Assembly (NCBI RefSeq): GCF_002075795.1
Contig: NZ_CP020472.1
Location: 2,649,001-2,713,000 of the forward strand
Reading direction: 5' to 3'
Length of the DNA stretch: 64,000 nt
Source: Shewanella japonica
GTDB lineage: Bacteria > Pseudomonadota > Gammaproteobacteria > Enterobacterales > Shewanellaceae
Shown here: positions 1-9,898 of the stretch, piece by piece
Numbering within the stretch: the first letter of the stretch is position 1
Layout of the letters: each line of letters opens with the position of its first letter
The notes under the pieces: generated by a model
What the model was told of the DNA's origin: nothing
Database searches by the model: none
The model's input: the letters and a program-made list of their open reading frames with translations, nothing else
Made by a program: the position numbers and the translations under genes

Positions 1-1911
1 TAAGTTTTCAATATTTTGATGCTGGTCCATCATTAGCGACTCGGTAATTTCCAAGGTTAATAACTCAAACGGAAATGCGGTCTTGCATGATTGTTCACTG
101 CAGGATTTAATTGAATCAATAAATTGATGTTGTAACTCATCATTTAAGAATTCACAGGTCGATACATTTACCGACAGTGCAATAGGTGTATTTTGTTCAA
201 CGAATTGATTAATCAGCTTGATGGCTTTTTCTCTAACCCACTTTCCAATTGGTACGATTAAACCCGAATGCTCAGCTATAGGAATAAACTCCTCAGGTGA
301 CACAAACTCTCCGTGAAGCTTCCAGCGCAATAGAATCTCAGCCTTAGCAATATGAGTATTTTGAGTCGACACTATTGGCTGAAAGTACAATTCAAAGCCT
401 TGATCATTTAATGCCTTAGTCATCTCCATTTGCAAATAAGCGGTACGTTCAGCATTTTGCTGCATTGTCTTATTAAAAAACTGATAACCGTTACGACCGG
501 TTAACTTAACGTCATACATCGCTTGGCTAGCACAATTGACCAAAGATTCAACAATGGTAGAGTCTTCAGGGTAACGAGAAATACCAATACTAATAGAGGG
601 GTGAACTTGTTGATTATCAATATTAATTTTATCAGTCACCACTTGGTTGATATCTTTGGCAATGCTGATTAAATCTGAGGTAGAGATTTTGCCAGGAATG
701 AATAAACCAAATTCATCACCCGCGATTCTAGCTAATAAGCCATTTGAAGGAGCAACATTGGCTAAACGGTTTGATACTCCTTTTAACAATACATCGCCAT
801 TTTCATGTCCCAAACTATCGTTAATCTGTTTGAAGTTATCAATATCCATCAACAGAACACTACAAGCCGCCCCTTTTTGATGGGTACGCTCTATTTGCCA
901 AACATAGTCATAGATTTTATCTAAGAAACAACGACGATTAGCTAAACTCGTTAATGCATCGTTATTTGCTTGAAAATGAATCAAACGATTAGCATTTTTG
1001 TGCTCGCTGATATCAGTAATAAGCCAAGAAAAACAATTCTGTTCACCATGATAATCCCTGAAAGTGGTGACCGTAACATCAGCATCAAAAGTTTGCCCAT
1101 TTCGCTTATAAGCAAGTAACTCACCTTGCCAAGTATTGCCACGATGAATGTTCTTCAGCATTGACTCCAGTACTACCGGATCGGATTGCTCAAAAAAAAC
1201 ATTAGGATCGAAACATTGCTTGTCAGCAGTAAAATCTCTTGTGATGGTTTTGAACATAGGGTTAACGGACAAAATTGAATGTTCATCATTGGTGATAATC
1301 AAGCCCATTGGCAGTTTATTAAATATACGGCTTGTTAATCGTTGTAAATGCAGCCCCTGACTACGCTCTATGGCAAGGCTGCCAAGCTTTGCCGCTTCTT
1401 GGATTAACTCAAGATCAACGCCAGCAGGAGATTTAATCGTATCGTAATACATAGCAAAAGTACCAAGTACATTGCCATGGGTATCGATAATAGGCTCTGA
1501 CCAACACGCTTTTAACCCAGCTTTAAGCGGTAGATCTTTATAGGCGGCCCAATTGGGGTGATTTGCAATATCTTCAACAATGACACGTTTTTTTGTTGCT
1601 GCAGCGGCGCCGCATGAACCAACATCAATACCGATTTCAACACCATGAATTGCTTGATTATATTCTTCAGGTAAACTTGGAGCAGCACCAGTCAGTAATC
1701 TTTTTTTATCATTGCTTAGCAATAATACTGAGGCTTTAGTACCGATTTTTTGCGTTTCTATGGAAAGCACTAATGAATGGAGGATTTCTCTGAGTGGTGA
1801 CCCATCTAAAACCATAGAAAGTATCGTACTATAACGCACGATACTTGATGAACGATGACTTAGTACGGCATGTTCTTCAATATTTATTGGTTGATATTGG
1901 GCACTTTCCAT
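1..1911 (-). CDS. GAF-PAS-GGDEF-EAL cyclic-di-GMP signalling protein (partial, C-terminus off the window)
   Basis: The frame is open from an ATG at 1911 to the window edge, giving 637 visible residues; the end of the EAL domain is missing. A strong AAGGAG lies 4 bases before the ATG. In order I see a GAF domain (about residues 20-175, with VGSCGAAAATKKRVIVEDI), a PAS domain (about 190-310), a GGDEF domain (about 315-480, signature RIAGDEFGLF) and an EAL domain from about residue 500 (FQPIVSTQNT, then AKAEILLRW). The family makes or degrades cyclic-di-GMP in response to signals sensed by GAF and PAS. The signatures are AGDEF and EIL rather than the canonical forms; AGDEF is often still active. 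No membrane segment is visible, so it should be cytoplasmic. The ligand cannot be told from the sequence. Confidence 0.9.
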   Translation of the reverse strand, partial: MESAQYQPINIEEHAVLSHRSSSIVRYSTILSMVLDGSPLREILHSLVLSIETQKIGTKASVLLLSNDKKRLLTGAAPSLPEEYNQAIHGVEIGIDVGSCGAAAATKKRVIVEDIANHPNWAAYKDLPLKAGLKACWSEPIIDTHGNVLGTFAMYYDTIKSPAGVDLELIQEAAKLGSLAIERSQGLHLQRLTSRIFNKLPMGLIITNDEHSILSVNPMFKTITRDFTADKQCFDPNVFFEQSDPVVLESMLKNIHRGNTWQGELLAYKRNGQTFDADVTVTTFRDYHGEQNCFSWLITDISEHKNANRLIHFQANNDALTSLANRRCFLDKIYDYVWQIERTHQKGAACSVLLMDIDNFKQINDSLGHENGDVLLKGVSNRLANVAPSNGLLARIAGDEFGLFIPGKISTSDLISIAKDINQVVTDKINIDNQQVHPSISIGISRYPEDSTIVESLVNCASQAMYDVKLTGRNGYQFFNKTMQQNAERTAYLQMEMTKALNDQGFELYFQPIVSTQNTHIAKAEILLRWKLHGEFVSPEEFIPIAEHSGLIVPIGKWVREKAIKLINQFVEQNTPIALSVNVSTCEFLNDELQHQFIDSIKSCSEQSCKTAFPFELLTLEITESLMMDQHQNIENL

Positions 1912-2103
1912 AGAGCTCCTTAGCATTACAGCTAGCCTACAATGCTAGTTTTTATTTTTGATTTACTCTTGAGATTATTCATAAAAACAAAGAAGATCAA
2001 CCAAAGTATTACTAAAATTTAACATCTCCATCTGGGACAAACACCTAGCTAGTATGATTATCTTACAAAAATATGCTTTGGTATATTTTGTTCTTAGAAC
2101 AAC

Positions 2104-2139
2104 AAAAAAAGCAGTAATGTCTGCTGACATGACTGCTTT
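2104..2139 (-). terminator. Intrinsic terminator of the RsmB-like gene
   Basis: AAAGCAGT (2108-2115) pairs with ACTGCTTT (2132-2139), and ATGTC pairs with GACAT inside it, separated by one mismatch. On the minus strand the stem is followed by seven T, which fits the end of the methyltransferase transcript. Confidence 0.75.
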
Positions 2140-2170
2140 CATAACTTGTTTTAAATTAAAACAACTGAGT

Positions 2171-3388
2171 TTACGCTTCGCTAACGCGTTCCATTCTCGC
2201 TAAGTAAAAACCATCAAACCCGTGCTCTGAAACTAAAATCTCTTCATCATCGATAAAGCTAAAATGCGGGTTAGCGGCTAAAAATGCATCGACTTGATTA
2301 CGATTTTCATCAGGCATAATTGAGCAAGTTGCATAAACCAATATACCGCCAACTTTCACCATTCTGCTGTAGCTTTGCAAAATATCTTTCTGTAACTCCA
2401 TTAGAATAGGTAAACGTTCAGGCGTATCTCGCCATTTTGCATCTGGATTACGTTTTAATACACCTAAACCAGAGCATGGTACGTCTAACAGTACGCGATC
2501 AGCCGTTAATTTTAGGCGTTTAATTGTTTTACTGCTGGCAATAATTCGAGTTTCAACATTGTGAGCACCAGCTCTTCTAGCACGTGCTTTTAAATTGTCG
2601 AGTTTCCATTGTTCAACGTCCATTGCTAGCAAACGGCCTTTGCCTTGCATTTGCGCTGCAATATGTAAGGTTTTACCACCAGCGCCAGCGCAAGCATCTA
2701 CAACACGCATCCCCGGTTTAGCGTCGACTGCTGCTGCAACTAATTGAGAACCTGCATCTTGTTGCTCAAAAAAGCCTTCTTTGAACGCTGCCGTTTTAAA
2801 TAATGCTGAATCAGATCGCACTTCTAATGCACTCTCAACACCTTCGACTTCGTTGGTTGCTACCAGCTCTTTTGTTAAACGTTGCTTTAACTCTTCTCGA
2901 CTCGCTTTTAAACTATTCGCGCGAATATAACGTTTTGGAGGCATTGCTAATGCAGCACGCTCAGCTGGCCATTTTTCGCCAAGTTGCGCAGCGCCAATGT
3001 CATCTAACCATTCAGGACAACCATCCCACAGTGCTGGTTTAGTTTTCGCTTCAGCGAGTTTCTGCGCAAAATCATCTTGATCAACGGGTAAAGCATATTC
3101 CATTTTCGGTAGATCTAATTCATGAAACAAATGCCAGCCATTTAATAATTTCGAGCCCATACGTTCGATATCGGAAGCTTGTATATCTACAAGTTCACAA
3201 TATAAGTTTAGTCGACGCAGGATATCGCCCGTTACCGTTGTAATTCGCGCAAGCTCTGCTGGCGGTAATTGACGGCCTGAGAAATTGTGAGAGTATGCTC
3301 TATCTAATGGTTTACCATCAGTTAACACCATGGTTAGCACATCTATTACCAGCTCAGAAGAACTGCCAGAAAGTGGAAAAGTCAGCAT
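2171..3388 (-). CDS. RsmB/NOP-family SAM-dependent rRNA cytosine-C5 methyltransferase
   Basis: 405 residues from the chosen start. It carries the class I methyltransferase AdoMet motif (VVDACAGAGGKTLHIA, about residue 220). It also has the two cysteine motifs of RNA m5C methyltransferases: LLDVPCSGLG (motif IV) and YATCSIMPDEN (motif VI, where one Cys is the nucleophile and the other helps release product). The family methylates cytosine-5 in rRNA; the exact target base here is inferred only. An N-terminal NusB-like or PUA-type region precedes the catalytic domain. The open frame extends 27 residues further upstream, but that extension is hydrophobic and unlike the family, so the ATG at 3388 is preferred. 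It appears monocistronic, with its own terminator. Confidence 0.88.
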   Translation of the reverse strand: MLTFPLSGSSSELVIDVLTMVLTDGKPLDRAYSHNFSGRQLPPAELARITTVTGDILRRLNLYCELVDIQASDIERMGSKLLNGWHLFHELDLPKMEYALPVDQDDFAQKLAEAKTKPALWDGCPEWLDDIGAAQLGEKWPAERAALAMPPKRYIRANSLKASREELKQRLTKELVATNEVEGVESALEVRSDSALFKTAAFKEGFFEQQDAGSQLVAAAVDAKPGMRVVDACAGAGGKTLHIAAQMQGKGRLLAMDVEQWKLDNLKARARRAGAHNVETRIIASSKTIKRLKLTADRVLLDVPCSGLGVLKRNPDAKWRDTPERLPILMELQKDILQSYSRMVKVGGILVYATCSIMPDENRNQVDAFLAANPHFSFIDDEEILVSEHGFDGFYLARMERVSEA

Positions 3389-3528
3389 TGAAAATCTCAC
3401 AGAATTATGGAAAAGAAATTTATATAGGAAAAGCGGATGGATCATAGGAGCTATCAAGCTGTAGCGCAAGTATTGATTATGATTTATCAGGTTTTAAGCC
3501 GAATTAACAAGGCCTAAGTAGAAAACTA

Positions 3529-3550
3529 AAAAGCAGCCATAAGGCTGCTT
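3529..3550 (-). terminator. Intrinsic terminator after the FHS sugar permease
   Basis: AAGCAGCC (3531-3538), loop ATAA, GGCTGCTT (3543-3550). On the minus strand the stem runs into TTTTTAGTTTT, ending the alpha-glucosidase/permease transcript. Confidence 0.8.
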
Positions 3551-3579
3551 GTTAGTTACGACATAATTATCTAACTGAA

Positions 3580-4848
3580 TTATGACATCTGAGAGCCTTT
3601 AGCACCGTAAAATACGATAAAAGCATAACAAACTACAGGCAATATAAATGCTGGTTGAATGCCCATTGAATCAGCCATGACACCTTGCAATAAAGGAATG
3701 ATTGCACCACCAACAATAGCTAAACACAATATACCACTGCCTTGTGACGTGTGCGGCCCTAAATCTCTTAGTGCTAAACTGAAAATGGTCGGGAACATAA
3801 TTGAGTTAAATAACCCCACGGCTAAAATGGCATACATGGCAACTTCACCGCTGGTATACATTGCCACTAACACCAATATTGCGGCAACCAAACCATTAAA
3901 GGCTAATACTTTACCTGCAGCAATTTTTTGCATTACAGCTGAACCGATAAAGCGCCCTACCATAGCTCCGCCCCAATAATAGGTAATGTATTTAGCAGCA
4001 TCAGCTTCTTGTAAGCCAACAATGTGCTCTTCACCTAAAAAGTTAACTAAAAAGCTACCAATAGAGACTTCAGCACCAACATAAACAAAAATACCCACTG
4101 CACCTAATACTAGATGTAAGCTTTGTACCGCACTGGTTTTGCCTTTATAGCTCACTTCACCTGTGGTTTCTTGTTCTACGTGCTCTTCAATAACGGGTAA
4201 AGACAGTTTGGCAAAAATAATTGCTAAAATGGCTAGAGTGGCCGAAAGAAACAGATACGGCATTTTAACGACTTCAGCTTCGGCTTGAGCATGACTCATT
4301 TCCCCAACCGCCCCTGTAGCGACCGATAAAATCAAGATAGCGCCAAAGTATGGCGCAACTGTCGTGCCTAGCGCATTGAAAGCTTGGGTTAAATTAAGAC
4401 GGCTAGAAGCTGTTTCTTCGCTCCCAAGTGCATTTACATAAGGATTAGCAGCAACTTGTAGAATAGTAATCCCTGATGCTAATACAAAAAGTGCCCCTAA
4501 AAACAAACCATAAACGGCTAAATCAGCTGCAGGGTAAAACAACGCACAACCGAAGCTTGCAATAACTAATCCTGTAACAATACCGCGCTGGTAGCCAAGT
4601 TTTTTGACTAACTTACCCGCAGGTAAAGACACTAAAAAGTAAGCACCAAAAAAACAGAATTGAATCAGCATAGCTTCGGTATAGCTTAATGAAAATACAG
4701 CCTTTAAGTGCGGGATTAAAATGTCGTTAAGACACGTTATAAACCCCCACATGAAAAAGAGTGAGGTCAGCGAAACCAATGCAAACCGGTATTTTCCATC
4801 ACCTGAATGGCTAACGGTCGTATTAGAACTAGAGATAGTAGAGGCCAT
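3580..4848 (-). CDS. FHS-family sugar permease (glucose/galactose/N-acetylglucosamine type)
   Basis: 422 residues with about 12 hydrophobic segments. The N-terminus matches the fucose-galactose-glucose:H+ symporter branch of the [24 protein letters not shown] near residue 30, then [23 protein letters not shown] and, near the end, [16 protein letters not shown]. The family imports monosaccharides across the inner membrane with protons. It lies 80 bp downstream of the cytoplasmic alpha-glucosidase gene on the same strand, so the two are probably co-transcribed from the MalR-type promoter at 6662-6711. In that context glucose released from maltodextrins is the likely substrate, but GlcNAc (NagP-like) permeases look similar and cannot be excluded. 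Confidence 0.85.
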   Translation of the reverse strand: MASTISSSNTTVSHSGDGKYRFALVSLTSLFFMWGFITCLNDILIPHLKAVFSLSYTEAMLIQFCFFGAYFLVSLPAGKLVKKLGYQRGIVTGLVIASFGCALFYPAADLAVYGLFLGALFVLASGITILQVAANPYVNALGSEETASSRLNLTQAFNALGTTVAPYFGAILILSVATGAVGEMSHAQAEAEVVKMPYLFLSATLAILAIIFAKLSLPVIEEHVEQETTGEVSYKGKTSAVQSLHLVLGAVGIFVYVGAEVSIGSFLVNFLGEEHIVGLQEADAAKYITYYWGGAMVGRFIGSAVMQKIAAGKVLAFNGLVAAILVLVAMYTSGEVAMYAILAVGLFNSIMFPTIFSLALRDLGPHTSQGSGILCLAIVGGAIIPLLQGVMADSMGIQPAFILPVVCYAFIVFYGAKGSQMS

Positions 4849-4901
4849 ATTCTTGTTACTCTTGTTATTGTGTAAGACGGTTTTTAATTGAATATATGAA
4901 C

Positions 4902-4919
4902 AGCGATCGTAAGATCGCT
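4902..4919 (-). repeat. Short intergenic hairpin between the glucosidase and permease genes
   Basis: AGCGATC (4902-4908), GTAA, GATCGCT (4913-4919) form a perfect 7-bp stem. No T-tract follows on the minus strand, so it is more likely an RNA-stability or processing hairpin than a full terminator. Confidence 0.4.
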
Positions 4920-4928
4920 ATTTAAGAT

Positions 4929-6557
4929 TTAATCAATCACAGCGAAGAAACAGTTAAATGCATCGAGAGAAACACTATTGTTTTTATCTACAACTGCACT
5001 CGCCAAACCATGGTCAGTAATGACTTGTTTAATTGTAAAGTTCGAAACATCAAACTCGTGAGCTTTATTTGCCAGGTTAAATACCACTAACAAGGTTTGT
5101 GTTTCGAAATGACGTGTGAAAGCAAGAATAGGTTCACTGCTATCAATAAACTTAATATCACCTGCAATTAATGCGGGGAAATCTTTGCGCCAGGCTAAGA
5201 AATGACGATATGCGTGTAAAGTTGAATTGCTATTTTGCTCCTGAACATCGACAGCTAACTGTTTGTGGGCATCAGGTATGGGTAACCACGTTTGCTTACT
5301 TTGACTGAACCCAGCTTGCAAATGGGCATTATCCCAAGGCATAGGCGTGCGACAACCATCTCGACCTTTAAACATTGGCCAGAATGTAATACCGAACGGG
5401 TCTTGTAATTGCTCATATTCAATAGGCGCTTCAGTTAAGCCCAGTTCTTCACCTTGATAGCTGCACACACTGCCGCGAAGCGAAAACAACAAGCCATTTA
5501 GCATTTTGACTAAGTCAGGGTTCGCTTCACCTTTGCCCCATCGTGTCGCAACACGTTGAACGTCATGATTACCAATAGCCCAACAAGGCCACCCATTTCC
5601 AATACTGGCTTCTAATTCTTCAACAGTTTGACGTATATAAGCAGCACTAAAATCATTGGTGAGTAATTCAAAGCTATATGCCATGTGTAAACGATCGTCA
5701 CCTTGAGTATATTCTGCCATCGTCGCTAGCGAATCTTCAGATGAGACTTCACCTAAGGTCACTGCACCAGGGTACTTGTTGATCAATGCACGTAAGTCTT
5801 CGATAAAACCAACCGTTTGTGGGCGAGTGTTATTATAATAATGGTACTGATACGCGTAAGGGTTATCTTCGCTGAAGCCTCGGCCTTGGCGTTGATCTTT
5901 AGGTTTTGCCGGGTTATCTCGAAGTTGTTCATCATGGTAACAGAAGGTAATGGCATCTAAACGGAAACCATCGACACCTTTTTTAAGCCAAAACTCCACA
6001 TTATCTAGAACCGCTTTTCTCACTTCTGGGTTATGAAAGTTAAGATCTGGCTGACTTTTAAGAAAGTTATGCAAATAATACTGCTGACGACGTGGTTCCC
6101 ACTCCCAAGCACAACCACCAAAAATAGCTAGCCAGTTATTAGGTGCCGTTCCATCCTCTTGTGGATCTGCCCAAACATACCAATCCGATTTATCATTATC
6201 ACGGCTTAATTTACTTTGCTTAAACCACGCATGTTCATCTGAGGTATGACTCAATACTTGATCAATAACCACTTTAATATTTAACTTGTGCGCTTTGGCG
6301 ATTAACTCATCAAAGTCATTCATGGTGCCAAACATAGGATCAACATCTAGATAATCACTAATGTCGTAACCAAAGTCTTTCATTGGAGACTTAAAAAAAG
6401 GAGATATCCATATCGCATCAACATTTAAGCTAGCAATGTAATCAAGTTTCGCAATAATTCCCTGTAAATCGCCTACTCCGTCGCCATTGGAATCCATTAA
6501 GCTTCGTGGATACACCTGGTATATCACTCCACCGCGCCACCATGATAACTGACTCAT
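4929..6557 (-). CDS. Cytoplasmic GH13 alpha-glucosidase
   Basis: 542 residues, no signal peptide, so cytoplasmic. It has the GH13 conserved regions in order: GVIYQVYPRS near the start, VIDQVLSHTSDEHAWF (region I), DGFRLDAITF (region II, Asp nucleophile), TLGEVSSED (region III, Glu acid/base) and AIGNHDVQR (region IV, Asp). The YPRSLMDSNGDGVGDLQGI start is typical of oligo-1,6-glucosidase and alpha-glucosidase subfamilies, which release glucose from maltose and short maltodextrins. It is first in a two-gene unit with the FHS permease. Its promoter carries a MalR-type palindrome, shared as a divergent region with the TonB-dependent receptor gene. The exact linkage preference (alpha-1,4 or alpha-1,6) cannot be decided by reading. 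Confidence 0.93.
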   Translation of the reverse strand: MSQLSWWRGGVIYQVYPRSLMDSNGDGVGDLQGIIAKLDYIASLNVDAIWISPFFKSPMKDFGYDISDYLDVDPMFGTMNDFDELIAKAHKLNIKVVIDQVLSHTSDEHAWFKQSKLSRDNDKSDWYVWADPQEDGTAPNNWLAIFGGCAWEWEPRRQQYYLHNFLKSQPDLNFHNPEVRKAVLDNVEFWLKKGVDGFRLDAITFCYHDEQLRDNPAKPKDQRQGRGFSEDNPYAYQYHYYNNTRPQTVGFIEDLRALINKYPGAVTLGEVSSEDSLATMAEYTQGDDRLHMAYSFELLTNDFSAAYIRQTVEELEASIGNGWPCWAIGNHDVQRVATRWGKGEANPDLVKMLNGLLFSLRGSVCSYQGEELGLTEAPIEYEQLQDPFGITFWPMFKGRDGCRTPMPWDNAHLQAGFSQSKQTWLPIPDAHKQLAVDVQEQNSNSTLHAYRHFLAWRKDFPALIAGDIKFIDSSEPILAFTRHFETQTLLVVFNLANKAHEFDVSNFTIKQVITDHGLASAVVDKNNSVSLDAFNCFFAVID

Positions 6558-6661
6558 TGCACACCCTCTGTAATAAGAGAATTAACTATTAAACAACTTA
6601 GACATAGTTAACTCTTTGTTGCGACCCAGTAACGAGCCGTCATTATTTTTTAATTGACTCG

Positions 6662-6711
6662 AGGATACGTGAATATGGAAATCAGGTTCAATAGAGCTGC
6701 ATACGTATGCA
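6662..6711 (-). promoter_or_regulatory. MalR-type operator plus promoter for the alpha-glucosidase/permease unit
   Basis: Perfect 14-bp palindrome TGCATACGTATGCA at 6698-6711. Reading the minus strand, 6 bases later comes TTGAAC (6691-6686), then an 18-base spacer and TATCCT (6667-6662) as -10. The -35 is good and the -10 moderate. The operator matches three other sites in this locus. Binding by the LacI-family protein encoded at 29466-30500 is inferred. Confidence 0.7.
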
Positions 6712-6846
6712 AAGAATTAATACAAATTTTAAAAATACAAAACCACAAGTTAAGTGCTACAATTCAACAACTTAATTAATCAACAACAAGACTTTTGAAT
6801 GTTAATTAAAAGTAAAAAAACGGCCTTTTTTAGCCTGCATAACCTT

Positions 6847-6895
6847 TGAATACGTATGCATAACGTTGTCGTAGAAAGAATGCTAGGAGTAGTAT
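6847..6895 (+). promoter_or_regulatory. MalR-type operator plus promoter for the TonB-dependent receptor
   Basis: TGAATACGTATGCA at 6847-6860, a 5-base gap, TTGTCG (6866-6871) as -35, an 18-base spacer and TAGTAT (6890-6895) as -10. Transcription would start near 6902, leaving a leader of about 160 bases. The arrangement is the same as upstream of the GH97 gene. Confidence 0.75.
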
Positions 6896-7061
6896 CTTCA
6901 CTGTTCCGCAACAAAACGGACATATACCTCAGCGCTTATGCAGTCATTTAAGCAAGCTGAAGGAAATACTATAAAGACTGTAAATATAAATAATAGAAAT
7001 CTAGCAGCTCAACCTTACACATTAATTAAGGGCTGCTGGCCATTCAGAAGGGGAAAGATGG

Positions 7062-9782
7062 ATGTCGCTATTTAAACCAAGCTTACTAACGTTAGCAATG
7101 GTTGCTGCCAGTACAAGTATGTACGGTTACGCAGCTGAAGCAGAAGAAGGCACAACTGCAGATGAATCAATTGAGGTGTTAAAAGTCACCGGTATTCGTC
7201 GAAGCTTACAAGAATCTCAATCATTAAAAATGTCTTCTTCATCAATTGTTGAAGCGATTTCAGCTGAAGATATCGGTAAATTACCTGATGTCAGTATTGC
7301 AGAATCACTTGCACGTCTGCCTGGTGTATCAGCACAGCGTCTTGATGGCCGTGCTAACGTTATCTCTATTCGTGGTATGGGCCCTGACTTCACAACTGCA
7401 ACATTAAATGGCCGTGAACAGGCTTCTGTTAACGACAACCGTGGTGTTGAATTCGACCAATACCCTTCTGAATTATTAAATCGTGTTGTGGTTTATAAAA
7501 CGCCAGATGCATCAGTAATGGCTCAGGCTATCGGTGGTACAGTCGATATGCAAACCATTAGTCCGCTAGCACACGGCGAGCAAACATTCGCAATTGGTTT
7601 ACGTGGCGAAATGAACGATCTTGGCGCATTAAATAGCGGCTCAGATGACACTGGTTACCGTGGCAGCATTTCATACATTGACCAATTTGCAGATGATACT
7701 ATCGGTATAGCATTAGGTTACGCTCGTATGGTGTCACCTAACCAAGAAGAACGCTGGCAGGCTTGGGGTTACCCTGAAAATGATGCTGGTGATAGTGTGT
7801 TAGGTGGTGCTAAGCCATTTGTTCGTTCATCAGAGCTTGAGCGTGATGGTGTTCTAGCGGTATTCGAATATGCTCCAAATGATTTTTACCACACAACGGT
7901 TGATCTTTATTACTCAAAATTTACTGATGATCAGCGATTACGTGGTATTGAGATCCCAGCAGCATGGGGCGCTAATGGCGGTGTTGAAGCCACTAATACT
8001 GAAGATGGTTTGGTAACTGAAGGCATCATTCGTGGCGCTGAAGTTGTTGTTCGTAATGACGTCAATAAGCGTGATGCTGAATCTTTATCTGTAGGGTGGA
8101 ATAATAAATTCTTCCTAAATGATAACTGGTCTGTTGAAGCTGATGTTGCTTTGTCAAAAGCAGAACGTACTGATATCGGTATGGAAAGCTACAGTGGTAC
8201 AGGTCGTGGTACTGGTGTTGGTGCTGTTGATGATTTAGGCTTCGCCTACAATGGCAGTGGTGGTTATAACTTCACTCACAATTTAGATTACTCAGATCCA
8301 AACGTTATCAAACTAGGTGATCCACTTGGTTGGGGTAGCCCGTTAGGCGCAAACACTCAAGACGGCTTTATTAACAAACCAGAGATTGAAGATGAATTAA
8401 AATCTTTCCGTTTGAGTGCTGAATATGTATTTGATGATGGTGCATTCCGTAGTATTGAATTTGGTGTAAACCGTACAGACCGTGACAAAACCAAGTTAGA
8501 CAAAGGTTACTACTTAACCTTAAAAGGTTATGACGGTACAGACCCAAACTATGTAATGACAGTACCTGATCAGTATTTACTGAGCCCTACTTCTCTTGAT
8601 TTCTTCGGTATGGGCGACGTATTAAGCTATGATTCTCTAGCTTTTTATAACGACGGTAATTACACAGAAACTGATGTAGCAAATGTTGACTTATCTCGTG
8701 CCACAAACTCTTGGGGCGTTTACGAAGAGATTTCTACTGCTTACATTATGGCTAATATTGAAAGCGAGTTATTTGACCTACCACTAACAGGTAACTTTGG
8801 TATCCAAGCTGTACATACAGATCAAACTTCAGACGGTACTGTTGCAACAGTTGAAAACGGTGAAGTAGTTGTTACTCCACGTACGGCTGGTGACGATTAT
8901 TTAGAATGGTTACCAAGCGTCAACTTAGGTTTAGAAGTTGCTGAAGGACAAATGCTTCGTTTTGCAGCTGCACGTACATTAACTCGTGCACGTATGGACA
9001 AAATGAATGCAAACGTTAACTTTAGCTACAATGAAAACCCTAATGACGGAGTAAACTGGTCTGGTGGTGCAGGTAATCCTGAGCTTCGTCCATGGTTAGC
9101 TCGTCAATACGATTTGAGTTATGAAAACTACTTCAGTGATCAAGGTTACTTTGCCATAGCAGTATTCTATAAAGATTTAGAAAACTATGTCTATGACCAA
9201 CAGTCAGCATTTGATTTCAGTACTATCTTGCCGCAAAACCCAGGCGATAACCCTATTGGCATCGTAACTCAGCCACAAAATGGTGACGGTGGTTATGTAC
9301 AAGGTATCGAGGCTTCTTTCTCACTAGATTTTGGCTTCTTTGCTGATGCATTAACAGGTTTTGGTACTGTTATGAGTGGTTCTTATAACGACAGTGAAGT
9401 AAAAGAAACACCAGACAGCGATCCTACTACTTTACCAGGTCTTTCTGAGAAAACATTTAATGCGACTGTGTACTACGAAAACTCTGGATTTGAAGCACGT
9501 GTTAGCTCACGCTACCGTAGTGACTTCTTAGGTGAAGTCACCGCAATTAGTTTAACGCGTCAAAACGTGAACATCAAAGCTGAAACTGTGGTTGACGCTC
9601 AAGTGGGTTATGACTTCTCTGAAAGCGGTATTGATGCCCTTTATGGTTTATCTGTACTTTTCCAAGTGAATAACTTAACCAATGAGCCATTCACATCTTA
9701 TACAGGTGAAGATGCACGTCATGTTCGTGATTATCAAAATTACGGTCGTAACTACATGTTAGGCGCTAACTATAAGTTCTAA
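7062..9782 (+). CDS. TonB-dependent receptor for maltodextrins
   Basis: 906 residues. A signal peptide ends near AAEAEEG. A TonB-box-like segment (EVLKVTGIR, about residue 38) is followed by a plug domain (about 50-170, with LPDVSIAESLARLPGVSAQR and IRGMGPDFTTATLNGR) and a long beta-barrel ending in the aromatic ANYKF. This is the large CarboxyGram-type TonB receptor found in Alteromonadales sugar loci, which imports oligosaccharides through the outer membrane using TonB energy. The operon context (alpha-glucan hydrolases) makes maltodextrin the inferred substrate. The start is fixed by AAGGGGAAAG upstream; a nearby ATG at 7057 is out of frame. A strong terminator follows directly, so much of its mRNA should be monocistronic. 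Confidence 0.92.
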   Translation: MSLFKPSLLTLAMVAASTSMYGYAAEAEEGTTADESIEVLKVTGIRRSLQESQSLKMSSSSIVEAISAEDIGKLPDVSIAESLARLPGVSAQRLDGRANVISIRGMGPDFTTATLNGREQASVNDNRGVEFDQYPSELLNRVVVYKTPDASVMAQAIGGTVDMQTISPLAHGEQTFAIGLRGEMNDLGALNSGSDDTGYRGSISYIDQFADDTIGIALGYARMVSPNQEERWQAWGYPENDAGDSVLGGAKPFVRSSELERDGVLAVFEYAPNDFYHTTVDLYYSKFTDDQRLRGIEIPAAWGANGGVEATNTEDGLVTEGIIRGAEVVVRNDVNKRDAESLSVGWNNKFFLNDNWSVEADVALSKAERTDIGMESYSGTGRGTGVGAVDDLGFAYNGSGGYNFTHNLDYSDPNVIKLGDPLGWGSPLGANTQDGFINKPEIEDELKSFRLSAEYVFDDGAFRSIEFGVNRTDRDKTKLDKGYYLTLKGYDGTDPNYVMTVPDQYLLSPTSLDFFGMGDVLSYDSLAFYNDGNYTETDVANVDLSRATNSWGVYEEISTAYIMANIESELFDLPLTGNFGIQAVHTDQTSDGTVATVENGEVVVTPRTAGDDYLEWLPSVNLGLEVAEGQMLRFAAARTLTRARMDKMNANVNFSYNENPNDGVNWSGGAGNPELRPWLARQYDLSYENYFSDQGYFAIAVFYKDLENYVYDQQSAFDFSTILPQNPGDNPIGIVTQPQNGDGGYVQGIEASFSLDFGFFADALTGFGTVMSGSYNDSEVKETPDSDPTTLPGLSEKTFNATVYYENSGFEARVSSRYRSDFLGEVTAISLTRQNVNIKAETVVDAQVGYDFSESGIDALYGLSVLFQVNNLTNEPFTSYTGEDARHVRDYQNYGRNYMLGANYKF

Positions 9783-9817
9783 TTAAGACGCTTTTGTCTC
9801 GTTAGTAACATTGAAAG

Positions 9818-9848
9818 AGCCTCTGTAACCTGTTACAGGGGCTTTTTT
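9818..9848 (+). terminator. Strong terminator between the TonB receptor and the halogenase-like gene
   Basis: AGCCTCTGTAAC (9818-9829) pairs with GTTACAGGGGCT (9832-9843), including one G-U pair, and is followed by six T. No MalR palindrome lies in the remaining 50 bases, so the downstream genes probably depend on read-through. Confidence 0.88.
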
Positions 9849-9898
9849 ATTATTTCATAATCTGTTTATTACAACCCGGCAAATAAAAGGCGATTACT

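Larger units (their letters stand above)
6558..7061. promoter_or_regulatory. Divergent control region between alpha-glucosidase and TonB receptor genes
   Basis: This 504-base gap holds two MalR-type promoter modules, one for each direction (listed separately), a leader of about 160 bases for the receptor gene, and a hairpin just before the receptor RBS: AGCAGC (7003-7008) pairs with GCTGCT (7032-7037) with CCTT/AAGG nested inside. No open frame in it looks like a gene. Confidence 0.75.

Noticed and set aside
647..1360. Plus-strand frames of 70-77 codons
   Set aside because: They are antisense shadows of the GGDEF-EAL gene.
3389..3469. N-terminal extension of the RsmB-like protein
   Set aside because: The extra 27 residues are hydrophobic and unlike the family; the internal ATG fits better.
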